Part shown: piece after piece, positions 1 to 6,617 of the stretch
Layout of the letters: each line of letters starts with the position of its first letter
How positions within the stretch are numbered: the stretch's first letter is position 1
DNA from: Lachnospiraceae bacterium UBA3732
Lineage (GTDB): Bacteria > Bacillota > Clostridia > Lachnospirales > Lachnospiraceae
NCBI GenBank assembly: GCA_002372545.1
Contig: DFHD01000105.1
Coordinates: 7,437 to 17,444 of the forward strand
Length of the DNA stretch: 10,008 bases
Reading direction: 5' to 3'
Notes under the pieces: generated by a model
The model's database searches: none
Seen by the model: the letters and a program-made list of their open reading frames with translations, nothing else
Told to the model about the DNA's origin: nothing
Program-made: the position numbers and the translations under genes

Positions 1-278
1 CCGCTATACGACGGGTTACGGGATGTTCCGCTGAACCTTGCGGTCTGCGCCTCGCTGTCATATGCCTGCGACGCGGCTACCGGACCGCTGCCGTAAGCAG
101 AGCTCCCGGACCATCCGTTTTGTGCGGCCGCAGCCTCCCCGTCATCATACGCCGGCGCCCGCTGACTGCTGCTGTAGGCCGGCGGCTGGGAAGCCACCAG
201 CTCCGGATTGCAGTGCGGACAGGCCGAAAATTTATCACAATCATAATAATGCCTGTTGGGGCATCTGATTACCTTCAT
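1..278 (-). CDS. Zinc-finger-like N-terminal fragment of an unidentified protein (partial, runs off the left edge)
   Basis: The reading frame is open from the ATG at 276-278 to the window edge (92 full codons). It starts MKVIRCPNRHYYDCDKFSAC and continues PHC, giving C6, H10, C14, C20 and C23, a compact CxxxH...CPxC zinc-binding pattern. After this the chain is low-complexity: rich in Ala, Ser, Gly, Tyr, Gln and Pro, probably a disordered linker towards a domain outside the window. An AGAGAGG ribosome binding site lies 7 nt before the ATG, and a good promoter lies further upstream (361-389), so this start is well supported. From memory, this N-terminal pattern occurs in Clostridia in front of FHA or other signalling domains encoded beside Ser/Thr kinases. 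The downstream domain cannot be seen, so the function is unassigned. Position behind a phosphatase and two zinc-ribbon kinases suggests membership of the same signalling set. Confidence 0.75.
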   Translation of the reverse strand, partial: MKVIRCPNRHYYDCDKFSACPHCNPELVASQPPAYSSSQRAPAYDDGEAAAAQNGWSGSSAYGSGPVAASQAYDSEAQTARFSGTSRNPSYS

Positions 279-301
279 ACAGTTTCCTCTCTGATCTTCT
301 G

Positions 302-320
302 CCGCAGTATTCCTCTGCGG
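302..320 (-). other. Small 5'-UTR hairpin before the zinc-finger gene
   Basis: CCGCAG and CTGCGG form a perfect 6-bp inverted repeat around a 7-nt loop. It lies in the predicted leader (about 75 nt) between the promoter at 361-389 and the ribosome binding site at 286-292. There is no U-tract, so it is not a terminator. Any regulatory role is unproven. Confidence 0.35.
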
Positions 321-360
321 TTAACGGTTCAGCAGGTGATTCATATCCATTTGGGATGTC

Positions 361-389
361 TTTATATATAATACATTTTAATTAATCAA
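361..389 (-). promoter_or_regulatory. Predicted sigma-A promoter for the zinc-finger gene
   Basis: On the minus strand TTGATT (384-389) is followed after exactly 17 nt by TATAAA (361-366), placing the start of transcription near 354. The box lies only about 15 bp beyond the stop codon of the PASTA kinase. The zinc-finger gene can therefore be transcribed independently of the upstream operon. I see no terminator between the two genes, so read-through is also possible. The 279-404 gap also holds a ribosome binding site, AGAGAGG, at 286-292. Confidence 0.65.
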
Positions 390-404
390 GCTGACAAAAA
401 CTGC

Positions 405-3400
405 TTATGGCACATAATATGTACACATCGGCCGGACATTGCTGATGCCGTTTCCGGCCTTTACTTCCTTGGCCGATTCCAGGTTCTTGGTCGTGGTCGT
501 CCGTTCAAAATGATATACGTACACCGGAACCTTGGTGATGTATTTGTACCTGGTGTATCCGGCAGAAACCTCAACCGTCCGGGTGGTCTCGTTGTACCAC
601 CAGATATCCCACCGTCCTCCTGTCTTCCGGGTGCCTGTATTGTTTCCGTTTGCGTCATACGCCCGTCCCCACTGCCTGTAGGTTCCGCCGGCAATGGTGT
701 CGGTGCCCTCATCCGGCAGGGGAGAATCCAGCCAGTTGGTAGTCTCATAGTTTACGCATACGCCGCTGCTGAAGGGCAGAGCTTTATACCACTGGTCACC
801 CTTTCCGTAATACCGCGAATACTGGTACTGGGTCTTTGTAACAGGCGCCACAGATTCCTTCGCACTCACCTCATAGTGAGCCGTGCTGGTATCGGATGGC
901 ACGGATGTAGTCCAGTCGCTCTCTCCGCCGCTCTGCTTCCATGCACTGATCTCCGAGCCCGTCAGCGTCCATCCGGACATGGTAGAGGAATCGGAATCCT
1001 TATATTCGGTTACCGACTGATCATAGATCCACTTCCGGTCAACGATCACAGCTCCCGCCGGAACCTTGGACGCAACGGTCCAGTCAGAAATATTCCGGTA
1101 AAGCGTGATTCCCACCTTGGAACCGGCCTGGATCCAGCTGCCCGGTTTTTCTCCCTGAGCGGCAACGGTCTTATCCTTTGATGCGTTCCCACTGGTCTCC
1201 ACCCATGAGATTTCGCCAAGACTGAGTCCGGCGGCAGAAAGCGCACTGCCGGCAGCCGATTCAGTCATGCCGGAAAGATCCGGCACCTCCGCCTTTCCGG
1301 TATGCTCATTATACTGATAAACCACAAGGGAAATGCCCGTTCCCTTTTCCACCTTTGTTCCGGCAGCCGTCCCCTGTCCCTTTACCTTATCGTTAAGAGA
1401 ATAATCTGCCGTATTCTCATAGCTTACGCTGCCCACCGCCAGCCCGGCAGAGGTTAGCGCATTTTTCGCATCGCCAAGGCTCTTTCCCGAAAGCTTCGGC
1501 ACTTCTGTCTTTGTATCCACAGGCGCCTGGGTGGCAGGCTGCTGCGCCGCCTCCGTAGCCTGCTGCGTTGCCGGAGCCTGCGTAGTCCGTTCTTCTGTTT
1601 CCGAGGCAGCTATCTGCTGCGTCACGGCCTCCGTCCGGGGCGCTTCCGTGGTACTGCTTTCTGTATTCTTCACCTCCGGCGCATTCTCCGCCAGGGGATT
1701 TCCCTTGGAAATGTACAGGGTCACATCCGTCGGCTCTCCGTTGGTATATACCGTCACCTCGGTTCCGGCCTCAATACTCTGCCGGATGACATTTCCCTTC
1801 GCAACGGTATCGCTGTCTTCCTCCACGATGGTAACATGAAGCCCCAGAGCCTCGATCGTCTGTCTTGCCTCTCCCTCTGCTTTGTACTGCACATCCGGAA
1901 CATGGACTGTTCTGAGTCCGAGACTCATCTTTACGCCAATGACATCCGCTTCCTTCGCCGGTGTACCGGCGGCTATATCCTGGCCCATGATCTGGCCCTT
2001 GGGAATGGTGTCGCTGTACTCCTGTCCGGTCACAGTCAGGTACAGATGGCTGCCCAGCATCCGGTCCAGGCCTTCCTCCAGGCTGATGCCCGTAAGCTCC
2101 GGCACCTTCGTGGCCTTAGTGGAGTCATAAGTGGAAATACCCTTGGATACCCGGAGGGTGATCTCGCTGCCCTTCTCGATCCCCGTACCTTCCTCCACAC
2201 TCTGTCCGATGATATAGCCCGGCTGGAAAGCGCTTTCCTCCTCCTGGATAAAGTAAACCATGCCAAGCTCCTCCAACGCCGCAGTGCCGCCTTCGCTTTC
2301 ACAGCCCACATAGCTTTCCAGATAGATGATCTCGCCGCCGGCACTGACGGTGATCTCCAGCACAGAGCCCTTCGGCACAACGCTTCCGCTGCGGATATTC
2401 TGCGCCAGCACCGCGTCACGGGGGATTTCATCACTGTGCCGTTTATCCACGATCTGCATGATCATCTCCGCGCCGTCGATCTTCTGCTCCGCCTCCGAAA
2501 GCGTATAATTCACCACCGCAGGCACGCGGGTATCATCCCCGCCCACGGAAAACCGGAGACGGCCGTTATGAAATTCAAAACGGATCACGCCGGTAACCAG
2601 AAGAATCAGCACCGTTACCACTGCCAGAACGCCGGTACCGGAGGATATCTTCAGCCAAAGCGGCCACTTGCCGATATCCATCTTTTTCAGCGTATTTTTC
2701 TTTCTCTGCACAAAGGTTTCGGAAAGCAGCTCCTCCTTAAAGGCCTCTGCACTCGCTGTTCTGTCCTCCACCTTCAGGTTCAGCGCATTCATCAGCGCAT
2801 TCTGTTTATTCTTCGGGATCCTGATTCCCAGCTTACGGGGCGGCTTCAGCGTATCCTTTTCTCCCCGCTCCATACTGTCCTCGGGGGTAATGCCCGTCAG
2901 CAGCTTGTACAGGGTAGCCGCGCTGGCGTAAACATCGGTCCACGGTCCCTGGTCTCCCCGGCTCCGGTACTGCTCCTGCGGCGCATATCCGGGCTTCACG
3001 ATCACCGAAAGGCTCTTGGAATGGGTCGTTGTGGCATACCTTGCCGCGCCAAAATCGATCAGCTTCACCCGGCCGTCGGTTGTCACGAAGATATTGTCCG
3101 GAGAAATATCCCGGTGAAGAAGGCCGTCCTTATGAATTTCCGAAAGCGCATCCAGAATGGGGACGATGTATCCAACCGCCTCATCCCAGGGAAGCGGCCC
3201 CTTCTCCTCCATGACCTCCTTCAGAGTCTTCCCCTCCAGATACTCCATGACGATATAAGCCGTTTCATTTTCCCGGAAGCAGTCATATACGGTAGTTACG
3301 CCCTCCACATGCTTAAAGGCCGCCAGCTTTCTGGCCTCCTCGATGAACTTGTATATGCCGTCTGTAAACTGTTCCTGCTTTTCGCCCTCGAAAACCGTCA

Positions 3401-3677
3401 CCCTGGTCTCCCCCACACAGCGGGTGGAAAACTCTCCGGGCAGATATTCCTTTATGGCAATTTTGTGGTTCAGCACATAATCATAGCCGATATAGGTGAT
3501 GCCGAAGCCGCCGTAGCCGATGGCTCTTCCCACAATATATTTACCCTGCAAAACAGTTCCGGGCATGAGGTGATAGGCCTCCTTCGGTCCCGTCCCGTCC
3601 ACGTAGCCGCAGTGCGGGCAGACCATAAATCGGTCATCATATTCCTCCATGCACCCCAAACAGAGTGTATTTCCCAT
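405..3677 (-). CDS. Membrane Ser/Thr protein kinase with zinc ribbon, PASTA-like repeats and a Trp-rich C-terminal domain
   Basis: A 1090-residue eukaryotic-like kinase, predicted to phosphorylate Ser/Thr of cytoplasmic targets in response to an extracellular signal. Residues 6-23 form a four-Cys zinc ribbon (C6, C9, C20, C23). The kinase domain (about 47-320) shows the glycine loop GYGGFG (54-59), ATP lysine K76, probable helix-C Glu E114, HRD (188-190), N195, DFG (208-210) and APQEQ in the activation segment. One membrane helix lies at about 345-364. Outside are six PASTA-like repeats at about 383-446, 450-513 (degenerate start), 524-588, 592-657, 725-788 and 797-862. A Thr/Gln/Ala/Glu-rich stalk (661-724) separates repeats 4 and 5. 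Residues 863-1090 form an unrecognised domain with 11 Trp. PASTA kinases of the PrkC/StkP type sense peptidoglycan fragments and are usually 600-700 residues, so this one is much longer. The start has GGGG 6 nt upstream. It lies 40 bp behind the upstream kinase, evidently in one operon. The catalytic-loop Lys is Ser192. Confidence 0.93.
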   Translation of the reverse strand: MGNTLCLGCMEEYDDRFMVCPHCGYVDGTGPKEAYHLMPGTVLQGKYIVGRAIGYGGFGITYIGYDYVLNHKIAIKEYLPGEFSTRCVGETRVTVFEGEKQEQFTDGIYKFIEEARKLAAFKHVEGVTTVYDCFRENETAYIVMEYLEGKTLKEVMEEKGPLPWDEAVGYIVPILDALSEIHKDGLLHRDISPDNIFVTTDGRVKLIDFGAARYATTTHSKSLSVIVKPGYAPQEQYRSRGDQGPWTDVYASAATLYKLLTGITPEDSMERGEKDTLKPPRKLGIRIPKNKQNALMNALNLKVEDRTASAEAFKEELLSETFVQRKKNTLKKMDIGKWPLWLKISSGTGVLAVVTVLILLVTGVIRFEFHNGRLRFSVGGDDTRVPAVVNYTLSEAEQKIDGAEMIMQIVDKRHSDEIPRDAVLAQNIRSGSVVPKGSVLEITVSAGGEIIYLESYVGCESEGGTAALEELGMVYFIQEEESAFQPGYIIGQSVEEGTGIEKGSEITLRVSKGISTYDSTKATKVPELTGISLEEGLDRMLGSHLYLTVTGQEYSDTIPKGQIMGQDIAAGTPAKEADVIGVKMSLGLRTVHVPDVQYKAEGEARQTIEALGLHVTIVEEDSDTVAKGNVIRQSIEAGTEVTVYTNGEPTDVTLYISKGNPLAENAPEVKNTESSTTEAPRTEAVTQQIAASETEERTTQAPATQQATEAAQQPATQAPVDTKTEVPKLSGKSLGDAKNALTSAGLAVGSVSYENTADYSLNDKVKGQGTAAGTKVEKGTGISLVVYQYNEHTGKAEVPDLSGMTESAAGSALSAAGLSLGEISWVETSGNASKDKTVAAQGEKPGSWIQAGSKVGITLYRNISDWTVASKVPAGAVIVDRKWIYDQSVTEYKDSDSSTMSGWTLTGSEISAWKQSGGESDWTTSVPSDTSTAHYEVSAKESVAPVTKTQYQYSRYYGKGDQWYKALPFSSGVCVNYETTNWLDSPLPDEGTDTIAGGTYRQWGRAYDANGNNTGTRKTGGRWDIWWYNETTRTVEVSAGYTRYKYITKVPVYVYHFERTTTTKNLESAKEVKAGNGISNVRPMCTYYVP

Positions 3678-3701
3678 ACTTATCCCCTGTTACCTCTCTT
3701 C

Positions 3702-3715
3702 GCGGCAGTTGCCGC
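3702..3715 (-). other. Intercistronic hairpin between the two kinase genes
   Basis: GCGGCA and TGCCGC form a tight inverted repeat in the 40-bp gap, immediately after the stop codon of the upstream kinase (3718-3720). There is no run of T after it, so it should not terminate transcription. It could protect a processed 3' end or tune expression of the downstream kinase, but this is inference. Confidence 0.3.
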
Positions 3716-3717
3716 TC

Positions 3718-5751
3718 TTATTCTTCATCAAAGGAGAGAGACAGGTCTGTCTTTCCCTGATACCCCTCCAGAATATCAAACTTTCCGTTGATCTCCACAT
3801 AGGCCCCGTAGGCTTCCTTGTTAAGCGGCAGGGAGTGCGGATAGGAAATATGGATCTGCTCCTGCGCCTTATCCATCATGAGATAGCTGAGCGCCACCTC
3901 CGCGGCGATCCTCTGCCTTTCGCTGGAATGGCTGCTGATGCTCCAGTAATCGGAGAACTCCCCGCAGATCCTGTCCGTCGTATATGGCCGCATCTCAAAA
4001 AGCCCCGCAGCAGCATCCGTAACCGCCTGATATTCCTCCGTAGTCGCAAGATAATAGGTAATCTCTCCCTCTGCAAAAAGGGGAAGCGCCTCCTCCCGGT
4101 CCATGGCCTTAAGTTCATCCGTTTTTAACGAAAGGGTTCCGGCTGAAAGCTCCAGAGATCCATTGTCCGCCGCCATACCGTTATTCTTCTCCACATCCGC
4201 AAGGCTTCCCACCTCCACGGTATCCAGATCCAGATTATTTGTCCGCCGGACATATACCACAGGAAAATAGCAGCCGGTGGGGAACTGATGCGCCTTTTCG
4301 ATCTCCGCCCGGTAATCCTCCACATAGGAAAGATCCCCCAGTTCCAGGTAATCAAACACATCCTTCACGGGAATGGTTTCCGCCAGAACCTTCTCCGATG
4401 CACCGTCGGACATAAAGAGATCCGGAAGGGTTCCGTCCTCCGCAGCCTCCTCCAGGCTCTCCATGTATGCCTCCTCGGGAATGGCCCGGATATCCACATG
4501 GATATTGTCGTATTCCTCCGTAAAATCCTTTGTTATGGACTCGCCGTATTTCACCGCCTCCTGCCTGGACATTTCCTCCGGATAGGAGATCCAGACTGTG
4601 ATCGCCGCATCCTCGAGCACCACAGCCCGCCTCATCCGGTGATATCTGTCCCTGGCGTAAAGCGCGCCCACCGCGATCATAAGCGCAATGACGGCTGCCA
4701 GGATTGCCCGCCTGCGAAGCCGCCTTCTCCTGTCCTTGTAGGGATTGGTCACCCTTTTCTTATGCAGGTAGGCCGCCTCGAATTCATCCACATTCTGAAA
4801 GCGGAGCCCCGGCTCTATCGCCATACCCTTCATAATGGTATTGTTCAGATAATCCGGGATGGCCGGATCCAGTTCCTTCGGTTCCTGCAGAAGATCCTTT
4901 TTTTTCACAAACTCCTCGGAAAACCGGTTCACCGACTCCGTGGGCACAACGCCCGTTACCGCGCGGTAAATTGTGGCTGCGAGTGCGTAAATATCCGTCC
5001 ATGGACCCTGAAGGCTCTTTGTCTGATACTGCTCCGGCGGAGCGTAGCCGGGTTTCAGGATGATGGAACGGGTCCGCTCCTTTTCCCCATCGGAGAATCT
5101 GGCCGCGCCGAAATCGATGAGCTTTACACCGCCGCCGTTTGTCAGAAAGATATTATCCGGGCTGACATCCCTGTGGATAAAGCCCTTTTCATGAATCGCC
5201 CTCAGGCCGCTGATAACCGGCAGAGTGATATGGTCCAGATTTTCAGGCGACAGCTTTCCGCCGTTCTGCTTCAGATATTCCTTCAGGGATATCCCCTCCA
5301 GAAATTCCATAACGATATATGCTGTACCGTTTTCTTCAAAAAAGTTGTCTACATGGACGATGTTGGGATTCTGAAACAGCGCCGTATTCCGCGCCTCCTC
5401 CAAAAACCGTTCCAGACTGTCCATATATTCCTTCCGTTTATTTCCGTCGTAAACGATCACATCCCTGGCACCGGGAACACGCTGCACGAAATACGCGGGG
5501 TAATGCTCCTTGATAGCCACCACCACATTCAGAACACTGTCCCAGCATTTATAAGTCACGCCGAAGCCGCCGGCTCCCAGCACAATTCCCACAATATAAC
5601 GGTTGGCCAGCACAGTTCCAGGAAAGAGATGGTAAAGGATCTTCGGCCGGGTATTTTCCACAAAGCCGCAGAATGGGCAGACATTATTATCATTTTCATA
5701 TCCCGGAGGGATAGCAAACTCCTGCATGCAGTTCATGCATCTTCTGTTCAT
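3718..5751 (-). CDS. Membrane Ser/Thr protein kinase with zinc ribbon and a solute-binding-protein-like ectodomain
   Basis: A 677-residue receptor-type kinase. C5, C8, C25 and C28 form an N-terminal zinc ribbon. The kinase domain (about 52-330) has the glycine loop GAGGFG (59-64), K81, helix-C Glu E119, HRD (193-195), N200, DFG (213-215) and APPEQ (237-241). A basic patch RRRRLRRR (341-348) precedes one membrane helix (about 349-365), so the kinase is inside and the rest outside. The ectodomain (about 384-677) reads like a family-1 ABC solute-binding protein without a lipobox: a first strand ITVWISYPEE, then DFTEEYDNIHVDIRAIPEEAY, then GTLPDLFMSDGAS, and late YWSISSHSSERQRIAAEVAL. Two Cys (494, 596) could form a disulfide. 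The role is inferred as sensing a small solute and signalling inward. The first Met is needed to keep C5. The nearest purine-rich site (AGGAAGGA) is 15 nt upstream, so translation may depend on coupling to the phosphatase 36 bp before. The catalytic-loop Lys is Ser197. Confidence 0.9.
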   Translation of the reverse strand: MNRRCMNCMQEFAIPPGYENDNNVCPFCGFVENTRPKILYHLFPGTVLANRYIVGIVLGAGGFGVTYKCWDSVLNVVVAIKEHYPAYFVQRVPGARDVIVYDGNKRKEYMDSLERFLEEARNTALFQNPNIVHVDNFFEENGTAYIVMEFLEGISLKEYLKQNGGKLSPENLDHITLPVISGLRAIHEKGFIHRDVSPDNIFLTNGGGVKLIDFGAARFSDGEKERTRSIILKPGYAPPEQYQTKSLQGPWTDIYALAATIYRAVTGVVPTESVNRFSEEFVKKKDLLQEPKELDPAIPDYLNNTIMKGMAIEPGLRFQNVDEFEAAYLHKKRVTNPYKDRRRRLRRRAILAAVIALMIAVGALYARDRYHRMRRAVVLEDAAITVWISYPEEMSRQEAVKYGESITKDFTEEYDNIHVDIRAIPEEAYMESLEEAAEDGTLPDLFMSDGASEKVLAETIPVKDVFDYLELGDLSYVEDYRAEIEKAHQFPTGCYFPVVYVRRTNNLDLDTVEVGSLADVEKNNGMAADNGSLELSAGTLSLKTDELKAMDREEALPLFAEGEITYYLATTEEYQAVTDAAAGLFEMRPYTTDRICGEFSDYWSISSHSSERQRIAAEVALSYLMMDKAQEQIHISYPHSLPLNKEAYGAYVEINGKFDILEGYQGKTDLSLSFDEE

Positions 5752-5787
5752 GGCTCTATTGCTCAGTCCTTCCTCTTCTGTTTCCTC

Positions 5788-6516
5788 TTACTTCTCCGCC
5801 CACACAGCCAAAGCCGTATTGTTATCCATATTGGTGCCCTGCCCGTGCACCGTGACCAGCTCCGCCATCCTGCTGAGCCAGTCCTCTACAGACCTGGCGG
5901 AAAGCAGGCAGTCCTGCATTTCCTTTTCCACGATATTCTCCCAGAAACCGTCAGAGCAAAGCAGAAACTGCATGTTCTTTTTGATCTTTGCCGGCTGCGT
6001 CAGAGTAAAGCTCCTTTCGTTCCATGGGCTGCCCATAACCCGGAGAAGCCGGTTCCGGTCCTCATGATGGCGGATGTCCGACTCTTTGATCTCCCCCATA
6101 GTGACCAGCATCTGGGGCACGCTGTGATCCAGCGTACGGGTCTGCAGCTTTCCCTTCCGGAAGGCGTAAAGCCGGGTGTCTCCGATGTGGGCCCACTGAG
6201 CCGTGTCCTCCCGGATCAGCAGCGCCGTCAGCGTAGTCTTCATATCCGCCAGCGCGTAATTCTCCTGCTGCTGCCGGAGAAGGATCTCCTGCCCCTGCTG
6301 AAAAGCCGCATCCAGACGAAAGCCGGCCGGGTCCATCCTGTACATCTCCGAGGCGGTATTTACCACAGACGCCGAGGCATATTCCCCTGCCCCATGTCCC
6401 CCGAGCCCGTCGGCCACAAGAAAAAGGCCTGCGGTCCCATCGCAGCAGGCAAGGATGCTGTCTTCATTCTTTTCCCGATTTCCTATACTCGAATACGTTG
6501 CATATGTAATCTTCAT
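5788..6516 (-). CDS. PP2C-family Ser/Thr protein phosphatase
   Basis: A soluble 242-residue phosphatase of the PPM/PP2C family, which hydrolyses phospho-Ser/Thr using two Mn/Mg ions. Signature motifs are in the usual order: IGNREKNEDS (11-20, with R14 and D19), VADGLGGHG (34-42, metal ligand D36), IGDTRLY (111-117), LLCSDGFWE (185-193, D189) and the last metal ligand in DNNTALA (D231). Length is normal for a stand-alone bacterial PP2C. It is the first gene of the minus-strand operon and most likely reverses phosphorylation by the two downstream kinases, as PrpC does for PrkC. The frame is open upstream to a TTG at 6556-6558, but that extension overlaps both promoter boxes. The ATG at 6514-6516 gives the normal family N-terminus and falls exactly on the predicted transcription start, implying a leaderless message with no Shine-Dalgarno sequence. 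Confidence 0.93.
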   Translation of the reverse strand: MKITYATYSSIGNREKNEDSILACCDGTAGLFLVADGLGGHGAGEYASASVVNTASEMYRMDPAGFRLDAAFQQGQEILLRQQQENYALADMKTTLTALLIREDTAQWAHIGDTRLYAFRKGKLQTRTLDHSVPQMLVTMGEIKESDIRHHEDRNRLLRVMGSPWNERSFTLTQPAKIKKNMQFLLCSDGFWENIVEKEMQDCLLSARSVEDWLSRMAELVTVHGQGTNMDNNTALAVWAEK

Positions 6517-6522
6517 ACGTAT

Positions 6523-6551
6523 ATTATATGATTGAAAAAAGGCTCTGTCAA
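6523..6551 (-). promoter_or_regulatory. Consensus sigma-A promoter of the phosphatase-kinase operon
   Basis: Minus strand: TTGACA (6546-6551), a 17-nt spacer, then TATAAT (6523-6528), both hexamers perfect. Counting the last T of the -10 box as -7 puts +1 at 6516, the A of the phosphatase ATG. The -35 box is one half of the palindrome shared with the divergent symporter promoter. Confidence 0.85.
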
Positions 6552-6557
6552 TTGACA
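6546..6557. repeat. 12-bp palindrome made of two abutting -35 boxes
   Basis: TGTCAATTGACA reads the same on both strands. Its two halves are the -35 hexamers of the minus-strand phosphatase promoter and the plus-strand symporter promoter. The two sites touch without any gap, so polymerase bound at one should exclude the other. It could also be an operator. Confidence 0.7.
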
Positions 6558-6580
6558 AACCTTCTTATTTAAGTTATGCT
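6552..6580 (+). promoter_or_regulatory. Predicted sigma-A promoter of the NSS symporter
   Basis: Plus strand: TTGACA (6552-6557), a 17-nt spacer, then TATGCT (6575-6580; four of six matches to consensus). Transcription should start near 6587-6588, giving a leader of about 30 nt with AGAGG at 6603-6607 before the ATG at 6618. Confidence 0.75.
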
Positions 6581-6617
6581 GTTTTCTACGTACTGAAAGA
6601 AAAGAGGTTATGCATTT

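Noticed and set aside
38..371. Two short plus-strand frames at the left edge
   Set aside because: They are Pro/Arg/Cys-rich complements of the minus-strand zinc-finger gene and its leader, without ribosome binding sites.
3666..3677. N-terminal MGNTL of the PASTA kinase as an N-myristoylation-like signal
   Set aside because: Bacteria lack N-myristoyltransferase, and the glycine simply precedes the zinc ribbon.
1836..3791. Plus-strand open frame of 651 codons opposite the PASTA kinase
   Set aside because: Same reasoning: composition typical of an antisense shadow, no recognisable motif, and it runs across the intergenic gap between two minus-strand kinase genes.
4288..6531. Plus-strand open frame of 747 codons opposite the phosphatase and the solute-binding-like kinase
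   Set aside because: It is the complement of two clearly recognisable genes, its translation is His/Arg/Leu-rich without domains, and no good ribosome binding site precedes it. The GC-biased codons of the real genes explain the lack of stops.
6517..6558. Possible 14-residue N-terminal extension of the phosphatase from a TTG codon
   Set aside because: The extension contains the whole -10 box and much of the -35 box, so it would not be transcribed. The family N-terminus begins at the ATG at 6514-6516.
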